A stretch of DNA of 64,000 bases from Alteromonas profundi (GTDB lineage Bacteria > Pseudomonadota > Gammaproteobacteria > Enterobacterales > Alteromonadaceae): contig NZ_JAAAWN010000009.1 of NCBI RefSeq assembly GCF_010500865.1, positions 1-64,000 of the forward strand, read 5' to 3'. Below the pieces are notes generated by a model. That model did no database searches, was not told the origin of the DNA, and saw nothing but the letters and a program-made list of their open reading frames with translations. Made by a program: the position numbers and the translations under genes. This document shows positions 1-11,868 of this stretch, piece by piece (within the stretch, counting starts at the first letter, position 1; every line of letters starts with the position of its first letter).

Positions 1-22
1 GGTAATATGTAATAGAATAATA

Positions 23-50
23 CAAAAAAGGGAAGTGTCAAACACTTCCC
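23..50 (-). terminator. Rho-independent terminator downstream of nrdA
   Basis: A 9-bp stem (30-38 pairing with 42-50, loop 39-41) is flanked on its left by six A residues, which form a U tract when read on the minus strand. It lies about 70 bases past the nrdA stop. nrdB usually follows nrdA directly, so if nrdB lies off the left edge this hairpin would separate or attenuate the two genes. Confidence 0.7.
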
Positions 51-121
51 TTAAGTCTATGTTTTATATATTTTTACGTATAGTTATCCACAAAAATGAT
101 ACTTTTACAAAAACACAGTGG

Positions 122-2443
122 TCATATTTTGCACGCACCGCCTGCACAATCATCGTCTTCTTCAATAATCAGAGCTTCTTGGCGAGGAAGGGGTTCTTGC
201 GCTTTTGTATCTAGCGCTGTTGCATCTGAAGCACCGTCACGAGTGTTATGGTAATACAAGGTTTTTACGCCTAGTTTATAGGTAGTAAGTAGGTCTTTAA
301 GCAATAGCTTCATTGGTACCTTATTACCTTCATAACGGCTAGGATCGTAGTTTGTATTCGCAGAAACTGTTTGGTCGATAAACTTCTGCATAATACCTAC
401 TAGCTGTAAATAACCATCGTTTGATGGGATATCCCACAACAATTCGTATTTATCTTTTAGTGCTTCGTATTCAGGAACCACTTGTTTAAGTACGCCGTCC
501 TTACTTGACTTGATGCTAATGAAGCCACGAGGAGGTTCAATACCATTGGTGGCGTTTGAAATTTGCGATGACGTTTCAGACGGCATAAGCGCAGATAGGG
601 TAGAGTTACGTAAGCCATGGGCTTTTATCTCTTCGCGAAGTGCATTCCAATTGTAATGCAATGGTTCATTACATACCTTATCAAGATCTTTCTTATAGCT
701 ATCAATTGGCAATACGCCTTGGGCATACGTGGTTTCGTTGAACTTAGGACACGCACCTTTTTCCTTCGCCAGGTTATTAGAGGCCTTCAGCAAATAGTAC
801 TGCATAGCTTCAAATGTACGGTGCACCAAGCCATTAGCACTGTGATCTGAATATTTAACCCCATTTTTAGCCAAGTAATAGGCAAAATTAATAACACCTA
901 CACCTAATGTACGACGACCCATAGTAGCGTTATACGCAGCGGGTACTGGGTAGTCTTGATAGTCTAATAAGTTATCTAGTGCACGAACCGCAAGATCGGC
1001 TAACTCTTCAAATTCATCTAAAGACTCAATAGCCCCTAGGTTGAACGCAGAAAGTGTACACAACGCAATTTCGCCTTCTTCATCATTTACATGCTGAAGG
1101 GGTTTTGTGGGTAGTGCAATTTCAAGACAAAGGTTACTTTGACGTACCGGTGCCACTTCTGGGTTAAACGGACTATGCGTGTTGCAGTGATCCACATTTT
1201 GTAGGTAAATACGCCCTGTACTTGCACGTTCTTGCATAAACAAGCTAAACAGTTCCATCGCTTTAATACGTTTTTTGCGAATGTTGTCATCATTTTCATA
1301 CTGCACGTAAAGCGCTTCAAACTTATTTTGATCTGCAAAGAAGGCATCGTATAAACCGGGCACATCAGAGGGGCTGAACAAAGAGATATAATCATCTTTC
1401 ATCATGCGCTGGTACATAAGCTTATTAAACTGCACACCATAATCGAGGTGGCGAACGCGGTTTTCTTCAACACCACGGTTGTTTTTAAGTACCAATAGCG
1501 ACTCTACTTCCATATGCCAGATAGGGTAGAACAAGGTGGCAGCACCACCGCGCACTCCACCCTGAGAGCAGCTTTTCACCGCTGTCTGGAAATATTTGTA
1601 GAAAGGAATACAGCCAGTATGGAAAGCTTCACCACCACGGATTGGGCTGCCTAAGGCGCGAATACGCCCCGCATTTACCCCAATGCCGGCGCGTTGACTT
1701 ACGTATTTAACAATCGCACTCGCCGTCGCGTTGATAGAGTCCAGGCTATCGCCTGTTTCAATGAGAACACACGAGCTAAACTGACGAGTAGGGGTACGCA
1801 CGCCTGACATAATTGGTGTAGGCAATGATAATTTAAAGGTAGACGCAGCATCGTAGAAACGACGGATGTAACCCATACGTGTGGCTTTGTCATAGTTAGC
1901 AAATAAACATGCGGCCACTAAAATATAAAGAAACTGGGCGCTTTCATATATTTCGCCAGTTACTCGGTTTTGAACCAGATATTTACCTTCAAGTTGCTTA
2001 ACCGCCGCATAGCTGAAATTCATGTCACGCCAGTGATCGATATAGTCATCCATTTCGGCGAACTCTTCGACGCTATAATCTTCGAGTAGATGATGATCGT
2101 ATTTGCCCATCTCTACCATTTTAGACACATGATCATATAGTGCTGGCGGCTCAAACTGCCCATAGGCCTTCTTACGAAGGTGGAATATGGCCAAACGTGC
2201 GGCGAGGTATTGGTAATCAGGCGCTTCTGTAGAGATAAGATCTGCCGCCGATTTAATCAGGGTTTCGTGGATCTCGCTGGTTTTTATCCCATCATAAAAC
2301 TGAATTTGCGCTTTAATTTCAACTTGTGACACTGATACGTTATTTAAATCTTTCGCTGCCCAAGCGACAACCTTGTGAATCTTTTCAAGATCGATGGACT
2401 CTTTTACACCATTACGTTTGGTGACGGATAAATTGTTATTCAT
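122..2443 (-). CDS. nrdA: Class Ia ribonucleoside-diphosphate reductase, alpha subunit
   Basis: This is the large catalytic subunit of aerobic ribonucleotide reductase, which makes deoxyribonucleotides from ribonucleoside diphosphates together with NrdB. The 773-residue product has an N-terminal ATP-cone (about residues 5-95). The active-site cysteines fall exactly at the E. coli positions: C225 in FSSCVLIE, C439 in NLCLE and C462 in ALCTLS. The radical-transfer tyrosine pair is in TLYYHNTRDGA, and the redox-active tail ends CAGGACKI. Length is close to the family norm (761 in E. coli). The upstream gap contains NrdR-box-like sites. The partner nrdB is not in the window and may lie beyond the left edge. 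Confidence 0.97.
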   Translation of the reverse strand: MNNNLSVTKRNGVKESIDLEKIHKVVAWAAKDLNNVSVSQVEIKAQIQFYDGIKTSEIHETLIKSAADLISTEAPDYQYLAARLAIFHLRKKAYGQFEPPALYDHVSKMVEMGKYDHHLLEDYSVEEFAEMDDYIDHWRDMNFSYAAVKQLEGKYLVQNRVTGEIYESAQFLYILVAACLFANYDKATRMGYIRRFYDAASTFKLSLPTPIMSGVRTPTRQFSSCVLIETGDSLDSINATASAIVKYVSQRAGIGVNAGRIRALGSPIRGGEAFHTGCIPFYKYFQTAVKSCSQGGVRGGAATLFYPIWHMEVESLLVLKNNRGVEENRVRHLDYGVQFNKLMYQRMMKDDYISLFSPSDVPGLYDAFFADQNKFEALYVQYENDDNIRKKRIKAMELFSLFMQERASTGRIYLQNVDHCNTHSPFNPEVAPVRQSNLCLEIALPTKPLQHVNDEEGEIALCTLSAFNLGAIESLDEFEELADLAVRALDNLLDYQDYPVPAAYNATMGRRTLGVGVINFAYYLAKNGVKYSDHSANGLVHRTFEAMQYYLLKASNNLAKEKGACPKFNETTYAQGVLPIDSYKKDLDKVCNEPLHYNWNALREEIKAHGLRNSTLSALMPSETSSQISNATNGIEPPRGFISIKSSKDGVLKQVVPEYEALKDKYELLWDIPSNDGYLQLVGIMQKFIDQTVSANTNYDPSRYEGNKVPMKLLLKDLLTTYKLGVKTLYYHNTRDGASDATALDTKAQEPLPRQEALIIEEDDDCAGGACKI

Positions 2444-2739
2444 GTTACTGGCCGTTTTATGTTAGCGCGTGAAGCGTGGGCTGAGGCCCCTGTTATATTC
2501 TACAATCTGTGTATTAATTTGCTATGTAGCGGGGTAGGTTTTACGCCTAAACTACACAACAAAACGCAACGTCACGCCCACATATTGTGGCACGAAGGGA
2601 GAGGTCGCGATTTAATTCTTAAATTTTTGCTTAGCGAAGCAGATATCGTCATCGCAACGAGATCTTGGGTGATCCCGATTTTGCATTGGGATCGCGCTTC
2701 GGAGTGATCACAAGATAGTGAGGTTTTGCGCTGATTGCA

Positions 2740-2755
2740 ACCCAATATCTGGTGC
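2740..2755. promoter_or_regulatory. Single NrdR-box-like site
   Basis: The site ACCCAATATCTGGTGC is nearly identical to the one at 2940-2955. It resembles half of the usual tandem NrdR operator (core consensus CWATATNTNGTG). No second box lies 32 bases either side, so it is weaker than the pair at 2908-2955. It is, however, closer to the nrdA start, about 300 bases upstream. Confidence 0.4.
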
Positions 2756-2907
2756 TTATTCCAGCACTTAAACTGGCACGGAATTTAGGTTGGTAGTTAC
2801 TAACTTTTTAGCTTTCTACAAACGTTAAACATCAAGATTGCAAGTCCTAATCGAAAAAATGATCGATGATTAAAATAATTTACTAATAAAATATGTTTTT
2901 AGTGAAA

Positions 2908-2955
2908 ACACGATATATGGTGTTCAAATTATCACCTAGACCCAATATCTAGTGC
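2908..2955. promoter_or_regulatory. Tandem NrdR-box pair
   Basis: ACACGATATATGGTGT (2908-2923) and ACCCAATATCTAGTGC (2940-2955) both resemble the NrdR box. Their starts are exactly 32 bases apart, three helical turns, which is the standard arrangement of NrdR operators in front of ribonucleotide reductase genes. The pair lies about 465 bases upstream of nrdA and right beside the ubiG stop, so either the nrdA leader is long or the pair acts at a distance. Confidence 0.55.
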
Positions 2956-2962
2956 CTTCTTG

Positions 2963-3664
2963 CTATTGGGAAACAGTATATAGTAGATAGTTCACGTCGA
3001 CATTTTTATTTGAAAGGTAAAATCCTTGCGAGAGGGGATCCATATGTAACCCCGTCATATCTTGTGCGATAAGGTTGGCATCATCGGTCATACGTAGTAA
3101 TTCTGATGGCTTTAGAAATTTAGCATGCTCGTGAGTACCTTTAGGGACTAAGTTTAGTACATATTCGGCGCCAACGATCCCCATTAGATAAGATTTAATA
3201 TTGCGGTTTAACGTTGAGAAGAAAACGTGGCCGCCAGGTTTAACCAGTTTCGCACACGCCCGCACTACAGAAGCAGGATCGGGGACATGCTCTAACATTT
3301 CCATACAGGTGACTACATCAAACTCACCCGCATGCGCCTCGGCATAAGCTTCAGCCGTAGTGCAATGATAATCGACAGCCATCCCCGACTCTAAACCATG
3401 AAGCTTAGCTACATCTAATGAAGCTTGTGCCATATCGATCCCCGTAACCTTTGCGCCGGCACGCGCCATGGATTCAGCAAGTATGCCCCCGCCACAACCA
3501 ATGTCGAGCACGTTTAACTCGTAGAGGCCATTAGTATGCTGGTTAATGAAATCTAAACGCAGAGGGTTAATTAAATGTAGTGGTTTAAATTCACCTTCTG
3601 GATCCCACCAACGAGACGCCAACTCTGAAAATTTACCAATTTCTTGTTCATCTACATTTGTCAT
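2963..3664 (-). CDS. ubiG: Ubiquinone biosynthesis O-methyltransferase
   Basis: This SAM-dependent enzyme carries out both O-methylations in ubiquinone synthesis. The sequence follows E. coli UbiG closely: [16 protein letters not shown] near the N-terminus, the SAM motif [13 protein letters not shown], and [12 protein letters not shown] and FFSTLNRN further on. The frame is open back to 3787, but homology begins at [12 protein letters not shown]. An AGGAA ribosome-binding site precedes ATG 3664, so this start (233 residues) is preferred over the longer one. Confidence 0.95.
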   Translation of the reverse strand: MTNVDEQEIGKFSELASRWWDPEGEFKPLHLINPLRLDFINQHTNGLYELNVLDIGCGGGILAESMARAGAKVTGIDMAQASLDVAKLHGLESGMAVDYHCTTAEAYAEAHAGEFDVVTCMEMLEHVPDPASVVRACAKLVKPGGHVFFSTLNRNIKSYLMGIVGAEYVLNLVPKGTHEHAKFLKPSELLRMTDDANLIAQDMTGLHMDPLSQGFYLSNKNVDVNYLLYTVSQ

Positions 3665-4030
3665 TACGTTATTTCCTATTACATGCCATCGGGTTACGCG
3701 CCAACGATGAGAAGCTACGGGGATACTTCTACAAGACGCAACGCTAATATGGAGCATAAAATAACGCAAAACCACATTTATGGGCATACTTTTTAGTAAA
3801 GATTCAGTTTTGTGTCTTCTGCTTGGACGAAAAGTAATCGGTTGTAGTAACCTATGGTTAGATGCGCAATTAAGCGCTACATAAATGTGTCATCAAGTGT
3901 TACACTCGAAGCAACAATTATGACCCCCATAATAACAATGCGCGAACCTACAGCGGCATGCTCTATCGATATAGAAACTGCTCGCTATGGATAACGCAGA
4001 ACAAACCGAAATAAAGGGATTACGCAGTTT
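3665..4030. other. Divergent promoter region between ubiG and gyrA
   Basis: This 366-base stretch separates the minus-strand ubiG from the plus-strand gyrA and must carry the promoters of both. I see no gene, strong hairpin or repeat here and cannot name promoter boxes with confidence. Confidence 0.5.
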
Positions 4031-6730
4031 ATGTCTGATAACGCTAAAGAAATTCTCCCCGTAAATATTGAGGAAGAGTTAAAGAACTCCTACCTCGATT
4101 ACGCGATGAGCGTTATTGTCGGGCGAGCCTTGCCTGACGTAAGAGATGGTTTGAAGCCAGTGCACCGCCGTGTATTGTTCGCCATGAACGAACTTAAAAA
4201 TGACTTCAATAAACCATATAAAAAGTCGGCCCGTGTGGTCGGTGATGTGATTGGTAAATATCACCCCCACGGTGATTCTGCTGTGTACGACACTATTGTT
4301 CGTATGGCACAGTCATTCTCGTTACGCTACATGCTGGTAGACGGGCAAGGAAACTTCGGTTCGGTAGATGGCGACTCAGCTGCTGCTATGCGTTACACCG
4401 AAGTACGTATGGCGAAAATTGCTCATGAGTTACTTGCCGACCTAGATAAAGAAACCGTTGATTTCGTACCTAACTATGATGGCACTGAACATATTCCTGA
4501 AGTTCTGCCAACGAAAGTACCGAACTTATTAGTTAATGGTTCATCGGGTATTGCAGTAGGTATGGCCACAAATATACCGCCGCATAACCTTACTGAGGTG
4601 ATTAATGGCTGTATTGCGTTAATTAAAGATCCCGATGTATCTATCGAAGATCTGATGACCTATATTCCAGGTCCAGATTTTCCAACCGCTGCCATGATAA
4701 GTGGCCGCAAAGGCATTGAAGATGCTTACCGCACAGGCCGCGGAAAAATTTATCTGCGCGCCAAAGCGGAAATTGAATCTGACGCAAATGGTAAAGAAAC
4801 TATTATCGTCAACGAAATTCCTTACCAAGTGAACAAAGCGCGATTAATTGAAAAAATCGCTGAGTTGGTAAAAGAAAAACGAATTGAAGGGATTTCTGCC
4901 CTGCGCGATGAGTCTGATAAAGACGGCATGCGTATTGTTATTGAAGTTAAGCGTAACGAGTCTGCAGAAGTACTGCTAAACCACCTTTATGCCAACACCC
5001 AGTTACAAACTGTATTTGGTATTAATATGGTGGCGTTGGATAATGGCCAACCTAAAGTATTCAACCTTAAAAATGCGTTAGAAGCCTTTATACTGCACCG
5101 TCGTGAAGTGGTGACACGCCGTACGGTGTTCGAACTTCGAAAAGCGCGTGATCGTGCTCATATCCTTGAAGGCTTAGCCATTGCGCTTGCTAATATCGAC
5201 CCTATTATTGAGTTGATCAAAGCATCTCCTGGCCCCGCTGATGCGAAAAAAGCCTTGGTTGCACAAGGGTGGGATCTCGGCGATGTAGCGCAAATGTTAG
5301 CGCGCGCTGGCGATGACGCGGCGCGTCCTGAATGGCTAATGCCAGAGTTTGGTATACGTGACGGTAAATACTACCTGACCGAACAGCAAGCGCAGGCTAT
5401 TCTTGATCTTCGTCTTCATAAGCTTACTGGTTTAGAACACGAAAAAATTCTTGAAGAATATAAGCAGTTACTTGAGCTTATTGCAGAACTTATGCACATT
5501 CTAAATAGCCCAGAGCGGTTAATGGAAGTGATTCAAGAAGAACTTGAAAAAGTGCGTGACGAATTTGGTGATGAGCGTCGTACCGAAATTACTGCCGCTA
5601 GCCACGATATTGATATTGAAGACCTCATTGAACGTGAAGACGTTGTGGTTACGCTATCAAGAGAAGGCTATGTTAAGTATCAGAAATTAACTGATTACGA
5701 AGCCCAGCGCCGTGGTGGTCGCGGTAAGTCAGCGACGAAGATGAAAGATGAAGATTTCATTGAGAAGTTGTTGGTTGCTAATACCCACGATCATATATTG
5801 TGCTTCTCTACCCGTGGCCGTTTATATTGGCTGAAGGTATATCAATTGCCGTTCGCTAGCCGCAACGCACGTGGCCGCCCAATTGTGAACATTCTTCCTC
5901 TTGAAGAGGGCGAACGTATTACTGCTATCTTGCCTATTGAAGAGTTTGAAGAAGGCAAATTTGTGCTGATGGCTACGGCAAATGGAACAGTGAAGAAGAC
6001 GGATTTAAGCCTTTATTCACGTCCACGCTCCAGTGGTATTATTGCGGTTAACCTAAACGAAGGTGATGAACTTATTGGTGTAGCAATCACCCACGGTAAC
6101 GACGATATCATGCTGTTTTCTGATGCAGGTAAAGTGGTTCGCTTTAACGAAAAGCTTCGCGATAGCGAAACCGGTGAGGTTAAACGAGACCCTGAAACAG
6201 GTGAAGAGCTATTGGCTCTTCGTCCTATGGGTAGAACAGCCACGGGTGTTCGCGGCATAAAACTTCAAGATGGTCAGCGTGTTGTTTCACTTATCGTACC
6301 TGAAGGTGATGGCCCGATACTCACCGCCACCGAAAATGGTTTTGGTAAACGTACACCTCTTGAAGATTATCCTGCGAAAAGTCGAGCTACGCAGGGCGTA
6401 GTATCAATAAAAGTCTCTGAGCGAAATGGTAAAGTTGTTGGTGCCGTCCAAGTAGACGAAAACAACGAAATTATGCTGATTAGCGACCAAGGCACATTGG
6501 TACGTACTCGTGTAGAAGAAGTGTCTGTAGTAGGGCGTAACACGCAAGGGGTTAGGCTAATCAGAACCGTCGAAGGTGAGCATGTTGTTGGCCTTCAACG
6601 CATAGATGAAGTTGCAGAGGTGTTGCCTGAATTAGACGAAGAGGGAAACCCTATCGTCGTGGCTGAAGATACACCAGAGCTAGAAGAAAACGCCGCACAA
6701 GATGGCGAAAGCTCAACGACAGAAGAGTAG
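4031..6730 (+). CDS. gyrA: DNA gyrase subunit A
   Basis: This is the breakage-reunion subunit of DNA gyrase, working with GyrB to introduce negative supercoils. The N-terminus aligns without gaps to E. coli, placing the catalytic tyrosine (AMRYTEVR) at Y122. The quinolone-resistance region reads GDSAVYDT, with wild-type Ser83 and Asp87. The GyrA-box QRRGGRG, needed for DNA wrapping, begins the C-terminal beta-pinwheel. The protein ends with a long acidic tail and has 899 residues. It is monocistronic and is followed by a strong terminator. Confidence 0.98.
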   Translation: MSDNAKEILPVNIEEELKNSYLDYAMSVIVGRALPDVRDGLKPVHRRVLFAMNELKNDFNKPYKKSARVVGDVIGKYHPHGDSAVYDTIVRMAQSFSLRYMLVDGQGNFGSVDGDSAAAMRYTEVRMAKIAHELLADLDKETVDFVPNYDGTEHIPEVLPTKVPNLLVNGSSGIAVGMATNIPPHNLTEVINGCIALIKDPDVSIEDLMTYIPGPDFPTAAMISGRKGIEDAYRTGRGKIYLRAKAEIESDANGKETIIVNEIPYQVNKARLIEKIAELVKEKRIEGISALRDESDKDGMRIVIEVKRNESAEVLLNHLYANTQLQTVFGINMVALDNGQPKVFNLKNALEAFILHRREVVTRRTVFELRKARDRAHILEGLAIALANIDPIIELIKASPGPADAKKALVAQGWDLGDVAQMLARAGDDAARPEWLMPEFGIRDGKYYLTEQQAQAILDLRLHKLTGLEHEKILEEYKQLLELIAELMHILNSPERLMEVIQEELEKVRDEFGDERRTEITAASHDIDIEDLIEREDVVVTLSREGYVKYQKLTDYEAQRRGGRGKSATKMKDEDFIEKLLVANTHDHILCFSTRGRLYWLKVYQLPFASRNARGRPIVNILPLEEGERITAILPIEEFEEGKFVLMATANGTVKKTDLSLYSRPRSSGIIAVNLNEGDELIGVAITHGNDDIMLFSDAGKVVRFNEKLRDSETGEVKRDPETGEELLALRPMGRTATGVRGIKLQDGQRVVSLIVPEGDGPILTATENGFGKRTPLEDYPAKSRATQGVVSIKVSERNGKVVGAVQVDENNEIMLISDQGTLVRTRVEEVSVVGRNTQGVRLIRTVEGEHVVGLQRIDEVAEVLPELDEEGNPIVVAEDTPELEENAAQDGESSTTEE

Positions 6731-6776
6731 GGATAGCGCGCGCAACTCATGTGCGCAGCTTATCGGTGTTCTTTCT

Positions 6777-6807
6777 AACAAGCGGCTTTTGCCGCTTGTT
6801 ATTTTAT
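6777..6807 (+). terminator. Rho-independent terminator of gyrA
   Basis: A perfect 10-bp stem AACAAGCGGC/GCCGCTTGTT with a TTTT loop is followed by ATTTTAT. It lies 46 bases after the gyrA stop and before serC. Confidence 0.8.
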
Positions 6808-6824
6808 AGGTGTTGTAAAACGCA

Positions 6825-7910
6825 ATGAACGAGGTTTTTAATTTTAGTGCGGGGCCAGCAATGCTTCCTAAAGAAGTGATGCTAAAAGCCCAAAGCGAAT
6901 TCACCAATTGGCGTGACCTAGGTTGCTCGGTGATGGAAGTAAGCCATCGCGGTAAAGACTTTATTGAAATCGCTGCCAAAGCGGAGCAGGATCTTCGCGA
7001 TCTTTTATCTATACCATCAAACTACCATGTGCTTTTTACCCACGGCGGTGGGCGGGGACAGTTTGCTGCTGTACCGCTTAACCTGTCTAACCCAAGCGAT
7101 AACAGCTTGCACCTTGTCAGTGGCTCATGGTCAAAAGGCGCAGTAACCGAAGCTAACAAGTACAACAATGCAGTTGTGGTTGGCGATGTGTCGCAAAAAG
7201 ACGGGCTACAATACGTTGCGCCACCTTCGCTTAAGGATATAGACCAGTCGGCCGCTTATTATCACTTCTGTCCTAATGAGACTGTTGATGGTATTGCCTT
7301 TGATTGGCTTCCCGAAGCAGGGGATGTGCCGCTTGTGTCAGATATGTCCTCTACAATCTTGTCACAGCCTTTAGATGTGGCAAAACACGGTGTAATTTAC
7401 GCCGGTGCGCAAAAGAACATAGGGCCAAGTGGTTTGTCGGTGGTTATTGTACGAGAGGATTTGGTGGGTAAAGCCCGTAAAGAAACGCCGTCAATCTTCG
7501 ATTACGCCTTAGCAGCAAAGTCTGATTCTATGTACAACACGCCACCAACCTTTTCTTGGTATTTGGCTGGCTTAGTGTTTGAGTGGTTAAAAGAGATAGG
7601 CGGCGTAGATGCAATGGCGAAGCGCAACAGTGAAAAAGCAGCCTTATTGTATTCAGCGATTGATAGTTCTGATTTTTATTCGAGCAAAGTTCACCCAGAT
7701 AACCGTTCTAAAATGAATGTTCCTTTTCATCTGGCTAATCCGGAACTAGACAGCTTATTTTTGGCACAGTCGCAGGCAGCCGGTTTACTTGCCCTTAAAG
7801 GGCATCGTTCTGTAGGCGGTATGCGGGCTAGCATCTATAACGCCATGCCGGTTGAAGGCATTGTTGCGCTGGTTGAGTTTATGCGCGAATTTGAAAGAGT
7901 GAATGGGTAA
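6825..7910 (+). CDS. serC: Phosphoserine aminotransferase
   Basis: This PLP enzyme makes 3-phosphoserine from 3-phosphohydroxypyruvate and glutamate, and also serves pyridoxine synthesis. At 361 residues it has the family length. It starts with the typical [11 protein letters not shown], and the PLP lysine lies in [13 protein letters not shown]. The substrate-binding segment [11 protein letters not shown] is present. The stop is three bases before aroA, giving the conserved serC-aroA operon of gammaproteobacteria. Confidence 0.97.
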   Translation: MNEVFNFSAGPAMLPKEVMLKAQSEFTNWRDLGCSVMEVSHRGKDFIEIAAKAEQDLRDLLSIPSNYHVLFTHGGGRGQFAAVPLNLSNPSDNSLHLVSGSWSKGAVTEANKYNNAVVVGDVSQKDGLQYVAPPSLKDIDQSAAYYHFCPNETVDGIAFDWLPEAGDVPLVSDMSSTILSQPLDVAKHGVIYAGAQKNIGPSGLSVVIVREDLVGKARKETPSIFDYALAAKSDSMYNTPPTFSWYLAGLVFEWLKEIGGVDAMAKRNSEKAALLYSAIDSSDFYSSKVHPDNRSKMNVPFHLANPELDSLFLAQSQAAGLLALKGHRSVGGMRASIYNAMPVEGIVALVEFMREFERVNG

Positions 7911-7913
7911 ATA

Positions 7914-9197
7914 ATGGAACAGTTAACATTAGCACCGATTGCAAAAGTATCGGGAGAGGTCAATGTACCTGGTTCGAAAAGCCTATCAAATCGTGCGCTT
8001 TTACTCGCGGCCTTAGCCGAAGGTGAAACAGAGCTAACCAATTTGTTAGACAGCGATGACATTTCGCATATGCTTAATGCTCTGACTAAGCTGGGTATTC
8101 GTTATACGCTAAATGAAGATAAAACCCGTTGCAAAGTAACAGGTAACGGCGGAGCGTTTAGTGTTGCAGACCCTCTTGAACTATTTTTAGGTAATGCAGG
8201 CACCGCAATGCGCCCCTTGTGCGCGGCACTGGCGGCAAGTGAGGTAGATTGTGTGCTAACCGGTGAGCCACGTATGGAAGAACGTCCCATCGGCGACTTA
8301 GTGGATGGACTGCGTGAGGCAGATGCTGATATTAGCTATCTTAAAAACGACGGTTTTCCGCCTCTTAAAATAAAGGGTAAAACGTTAAAAGGTGGGGAGA
8401 TGTCGGTAGACGGCAGTGTATCTAGCCAGTTTTTAACGGCGATGTTAATGGCAGCTCCCTTATTTTCTGGCGATGTCACTATTCGCATTAAAGGCGAATT
8501 AGTGTCTAAACCTTACATCGATATTACCTTAGATACTATGGCAAAATTTGGTGTGTCTGTTAACAATGATAACTACCAAACATTTACCATTGCAGGTGAT
8601 GCCAAGTATGTTGCACCAGGTAAATTCATGGTGGAAGGCGATGCTTCATCGGCGTCGTACTTCCTTGCAGCGGGCGCCATTAAAGGCGGCACGGTACGCG
8701 TAACCGGAATTGGCAAAAATTCAATACAGGGCGATATTCGTTTTGCCGATGTACTTGAAGCTATGGGGGCAAAAGTAGTCTGGCACGAGGAATACGTAGA
8801 AGTAACCGGCGCGCCTCTTAAAGGGGTGAATATGGACATGAACCATATTCCTGATGCAGCGATGACCATAGCCACCACAGCGCTATTTGCTGAAGGGCCT
8901 ACCACTATGACCAATATTTACAATTGGCGAGTGAAGGAAACCGACCGTTTACATGCCATGGCAACAGAGCTTAAAAAGCTAGGCGCACGCGTTGAAGAAG
9001 GGCACGATTATATTACAGTGTGGCCAACAGATTCTCTTGCGCATGCCGCTATAGATACCTATAACGATCACCGTATTGCCATGTGTTTTTCGTTAGTTGC
9101 ACTTAGCGATACGCCAGTGACGATTAACGATCCCGGATGTACCCGAAAGACCTTTCCTGATTACTTTACCCGTTTTGCCACTTTATATAGCGAATAA
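7914..9197 (+). CDS. aroA: 3-phosphoshikimate 1-carboxyvinyltransferase (EPSP synthase)
   Basis: This is the sixth shikimate-pathway enzyme, joining shikimate-3-phosphate and phosphoenolpyruvate. Its 427 residues contain the N-terminal [16 protein letters not shown], the class I glyphosate-sensitive loop [11 protein letters not shown] and the [17 protein letters not shown] segment. The C-terminal half carries [13 protein letters not shown]. It is cotranscribed with serC. A hairpin (9244-9253 with 9257-9266) follows the stop but lacks a clear T run. Confidence 0.97.
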   Translation: MEQLTLAPIAKVSGEVNVPGSKSLSNRALLLAALAEGETELTNLLDSDDISHMLNALTKLGIRYTLNEDKTRCKVTGNGGAFSVADPLELFLGNAGTAMRPLCAALAASEVDCVLTGEPRMEERPIGDLVDGLREADADISYLKNDGFPPLKIKGKTLKGGEMSVDGSVSSQFLTAMLMAAPLFSGDVTIRIKGELVSKPYIDITLDTMAKFGVSVNNDNYQTFTIAGDAKYVAPGKFMVEGDASSASYFLAAGAIKGGTVRVTGIGKNSIQGDIRFADVLEAMGAKVVWHEEYVEVTGAPLKGVNMDMNHIPDAAMTIATTALFAEGPTTMTNIYNWRVKETDRLHAMATELKKLGARVEEGHDYITVWPTDSLAHAAIDTYNDHRIAMCFSLVALSDTPVTINDPGCTRKTFPDYFTRFATLYSE

Positions 9198-9332
9198 GCC
9201 ATAAAAAGTGCGGTAAAGGCCTCTATAATTAGTCTTAAGTAGTATGCTACCCAAGCTGGGTAGCATTGCTTATATTATGCGATTGCGTATAATTGCGCGC
9301 GATTTTTTAGTAATTTAAATTCTGGAGCAGGT

Positions 9333-10004
9333 ATGCATTCCACACCCGTAGTCACGGTTGACGGTCCTAGCGGTGCAGGTAAGGGTACGTTAAGTAGCTT
9401 ACTGGCAAAAAAACTGGGGTGGCACTTTCTAGATAGCGGCGCTATATATCGCGTTTTAGCTGTTGCCGCCCTTCACCATGGCCTTGCGTGCGAAGATGAA
9501 GAATGTGTTGTTCCATTAGCAACAGGGTTAGATGTTAGCTTTGAAACTAATGATGAGTCTACTCGCATTATTTTAGAAGGCGAAGATGTCACTGATGATA
9601 TCCGTACCGAAGATGTAGGTGCGGTAGCATCGAAAGTTGCTGCATTGCCGCGTGTACGCGAAGCATTGTTACGTAGACAGCGAGCATTTCAGCAAGATCC
9701 CGGTCTTATTGCCGATGGCAGAGATATGGGCACCGTAGTGTTTCCTGAAGCTAAGGTAAAGATTTTTCTTACCGCCAGTGCTGAGGCACGGGCAGAGCGT
9801 CGCTATAGTCAGTTGAAAGAAAAGGGCATGGATGTTAATATTGCGCGCCTTTTGACCGATATCAAAGCGCGTGACGAACGTGATACACAACGTTCGGTTG
9901 CCCCATTAGTACCGGCACAAGATGCAATAATTATAGATTCAACGGGCTTGGACATTAACCAAGTCTTTGAAAAAGCGATGGATATTATTTCCTCACGCCT
10001 TTAG
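9333..10004 (+). CDS. cmk: Cytidylate kinase
   Basis: This P-loop kinase phosphorylates CMP and dCMP. It starts with the nucleotide-binding motif [11 protein letters not shown], and the [11 protein letters not shown] segment is typical of bacterial Cmk. Its 223 residues match the family. A GGAGC ribosome-binding site precedes ATG 9333. It lies directly upstream of rpsA, a conserved gene order. Confidence 0.96.
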   Translation: MHSTPVVTVDGPSGAGKGTLSSLLAKKLGWHFLDSGAIYRVLAVAALHHGLACEDEECVVPLATGLDVSFETNDESTRIILEGEDVTDDIRTEDVGAVASKVAALPRVREALLRRQRAFQQDPGLIADGRDMGTVVFPEAKVKIFLTASAEARAERRYSQLKEKGMDVNIARLLTDIKARDERDTQRSVAPLVPAQDAIIIDSTGLDINQVFEKAMDIISSRL

Positions 10005-10123
10005 TGACGAGAGCTGATTTTATCTAAAGCAGTGCTACCACAGGGAGTGGCGGCGTTTGTTAATAACCCCACGTTATCCGGATTTGAAGCGTGGATATCA
10101 ACTTAAAAGTTTATTTAAACCTT

Positions 10124-11794
10124 ATGACTGAAAATTTTGCACAACTTTTTGAAGAAAGCTTACAAGAACTAGAAACACGTCCTGGTTCAATTGTAAAAGG
10201 TACTGTTGTTTCTATCGACAAAGACATCGTTCTTGTTGATGCAGGCTTGAAATCAGAAAGTGCTATCCCAGCTGACCAATTCAAAAACGCTGAAGGCGAG
10301 CTTGAGATTGAAATCGGTGATCAAGTAGACGTAGCGCTAGACGCTGTAGAAGATGGTTTCGGTGAAACTATCCTTTCTCGTGAAAAAGCTAAGCGCCACG
10401 AAGCGTGGGTTGAGCTGGAAAAAGCTTACGATGATAAAGAAACCATTAAAGGTGTTATCAACGGTAAGGTTAAAGGCGGTTTCACTGTAGAAGTTAACAG
10501 TGTACGCGCATTCCTACCAGGTTCTTTGGTTGACGTACGTCCAGTACGTGACACCACTCACCTGGAAGGAAAAGAGCTTGAATTTAAAGTTATCAAGCTA
10601 GACGCTAAGCGTAACAACGTTGTTGTTTCTCGTCGTGCAGTTATCGAAGCAGAAAGCAGCGCAGAGCGCGAAACGCTTCTTGCTAACCTTGAAGAAGGCC
10701 ACGAAATCAAAGGTATCGTTAAGAACCTTACTGATTACGGCGCGTTCGTTGATCTTGGTGGCGTAGACGGTCTACTACACATCACTGATATGGCTTGGAA
10801 GCGCGTTAAGCACCCAAGTGAAATCGTGAATGTTGGTGATGAAATCAACGTTAAAGTACTTAAGTTCGACAAAGAGAAGCAACGTGTATCTCTTGGTATG
10901 AAGCAAATGGGCAACGATCCATGGCAAGAAATTGCTTCACGTTACCCAGAAGGTACTAAGATTTCTGGTCAGGTTACTAACCTTACTGATTACGGTTGTT
11001 TCGTTGAAATCGAAGACGGTGTTGAAGGTCTTGTTCACGTATCTGAAATGGACTGGACTAACAAGAACATCCACCCATCTAAAGTTGTTAACCTAGGTGA
11101 CACTGTAGATGTAATGGTTCTTGAGATTGACGAAGAGCGTCGTCGTATTTCACTAGGCCTTAAGCAGTGCATCGACAACCCTTGGGAAACTTTCGCTAAG
11201 TCACACGAAAAAGGTGACAAAGTGTCTGGTAAGATCAAGTCAATCACTGACTTCGGTATCTTTATCGGCCTAGACGGCGGCATCGATGGCCTAGTTCACC
11301 TTTCTGACATCAGCTGGAACAAGTCTGGTGAAGACGCAGTTCGCGACTATAAGAAAGGCGACGAAATTTCTGCAGTTGTACTTCAGGTTGACCCTGAGCG
11401 TGAGCGTATCTCTCTTGGCGTTAAGCAAATTGAAGAAGACCCGTTCAACAAGTATCTGACAGAAAACAAAAAAGGTGCTATCGTTGTAGGTACGGTTACA
11501 GCTGTTGACGCGAAAGGCGTTACAGTTAACCTAGCTGAAGAAGTTGACGGCTACATCCGTGTTGCAGATCTTTCTGTTGACCGCATCGAAGACGCAACTA
11601 CAGAAGCCAACGTTGGTGATAGCATTGAAGCGAAATTTATGGGCGTAGACCGTAAGAATCGCACCGTTAACCTATCTGTTAAAGCGAAAGATCAGGCTGA
11701 CGAAAAAGATGCTATCGAAAAAGTTAACCAGCAAGACGATGGTGGCTTTGCTAACGCGATGGCAGAAGCATTTAAAGCTGCTAAAGGCGAATAA
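10124..11794 (+). CDS. rpsA: 30S ribosomal protein S1
   Basis: This mRNA-binding ribosomal protein contains six S1 (OB-fold) repeats. The repeated [25 protein letters not shown] and [13 protein letters not shown] segments are easy to see. The frame is open from 10091, but [13 protein letters not shown] at 10124 matches the known N-terminus (556 residues, 557 in E. coli). No Shine-Dalgarno sequence precedes this ATG. That is expected, because rpsA mRNA is read by S1-dependent initiation and is autoregulated through its leader. Codon use looks highly optimised. Confidence 0.98.
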   Translation: MTENFAQLFEESLQELETRPGSIVKGTVVSIDKDIVLVDAGLKSESAIPADQFKNAEGELEIEIGDQVDVALDAVEDGFGETILSREKAKRHEAWVELEKAYDDKETIKGVINGKVKGGFTVEVNSVRAFLPGSLVDVRPVRDTTHLEGKELEFKVIKLDAKRNNVVVSRRAVIEAESSAERETLLANLEEGHEIKGIVKNLTDYGAFVDLGGVDGLLHITDMAWKRVKHPSEIVNVGDEINVKVLKFDKEKQRVSLGMKQMGNDPWQEIASRYPEGTKISGQVTNLTDYGCFVEIEDGVEGLVHVSEMDWTNKNIHPSKVVNLGDTVDVMVLEIDEERRRISLGLKQCIDNPWETFAKSHEKGDKVSGKIKSITDFGIFIGLDGGIDGLVHLSDISWNKSGEDAVRDYKKGDEISAVVLQVDPERERISLGVKQIEEDPFNKYLTENKKGAIVVGTVTAVDAKGVTVNLAEEVDGYIRVADLSVDRIEDATTEANVGDSIEAKFMGVDRKNRTVNLSVKAKDQADEKDAIEKVNQQDDGGFANAMAEAFKAAKGE

Positions 11795-11803
11795 TGCTCC
11801 TGT

Positions 11804-11829
11804 GGGTGTGCAGTTGCACACCCGATTTG
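11804..11829 (+). terminator. Hairpin after rpsA, weak terminator or attenuator
   Basis: A stem GGGTGTGC/GCACACCC with a four-base loop lies 10 bases after the rpsA stop. It is followed only by a short GATTTG stretch, so partial termination before ihfB is likelier than a full stop. Confidence 0.45.
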
Positions 11830-11868
11830 CGCTAGCTGTTTAACCATATTAGTGACAATGAGGTTTAT

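Larger units (their letters stand above)
2444..2962. other. Gap upstream of nrdA; no convincing gene
   Basis: This 519-base region lies between the start of nrdA and the end of ubiG, both on the minus strand, so it should hold the nrdA promoter. An 82-codon open frame at 2459-2707 has no recognisable domain, lies in promoter space and is not called. AT-rich DNA at 2820-2935 precedes NrdR-box-like palindromes. I see no RNA gene. Confidence 0.6.

Noticed and set aside
2459..2707. Plus-strand 82-codon open frame
   Set aside because: It has no domain, lies in the nrdA promoter region and has no ribosome-binding site that I can see.
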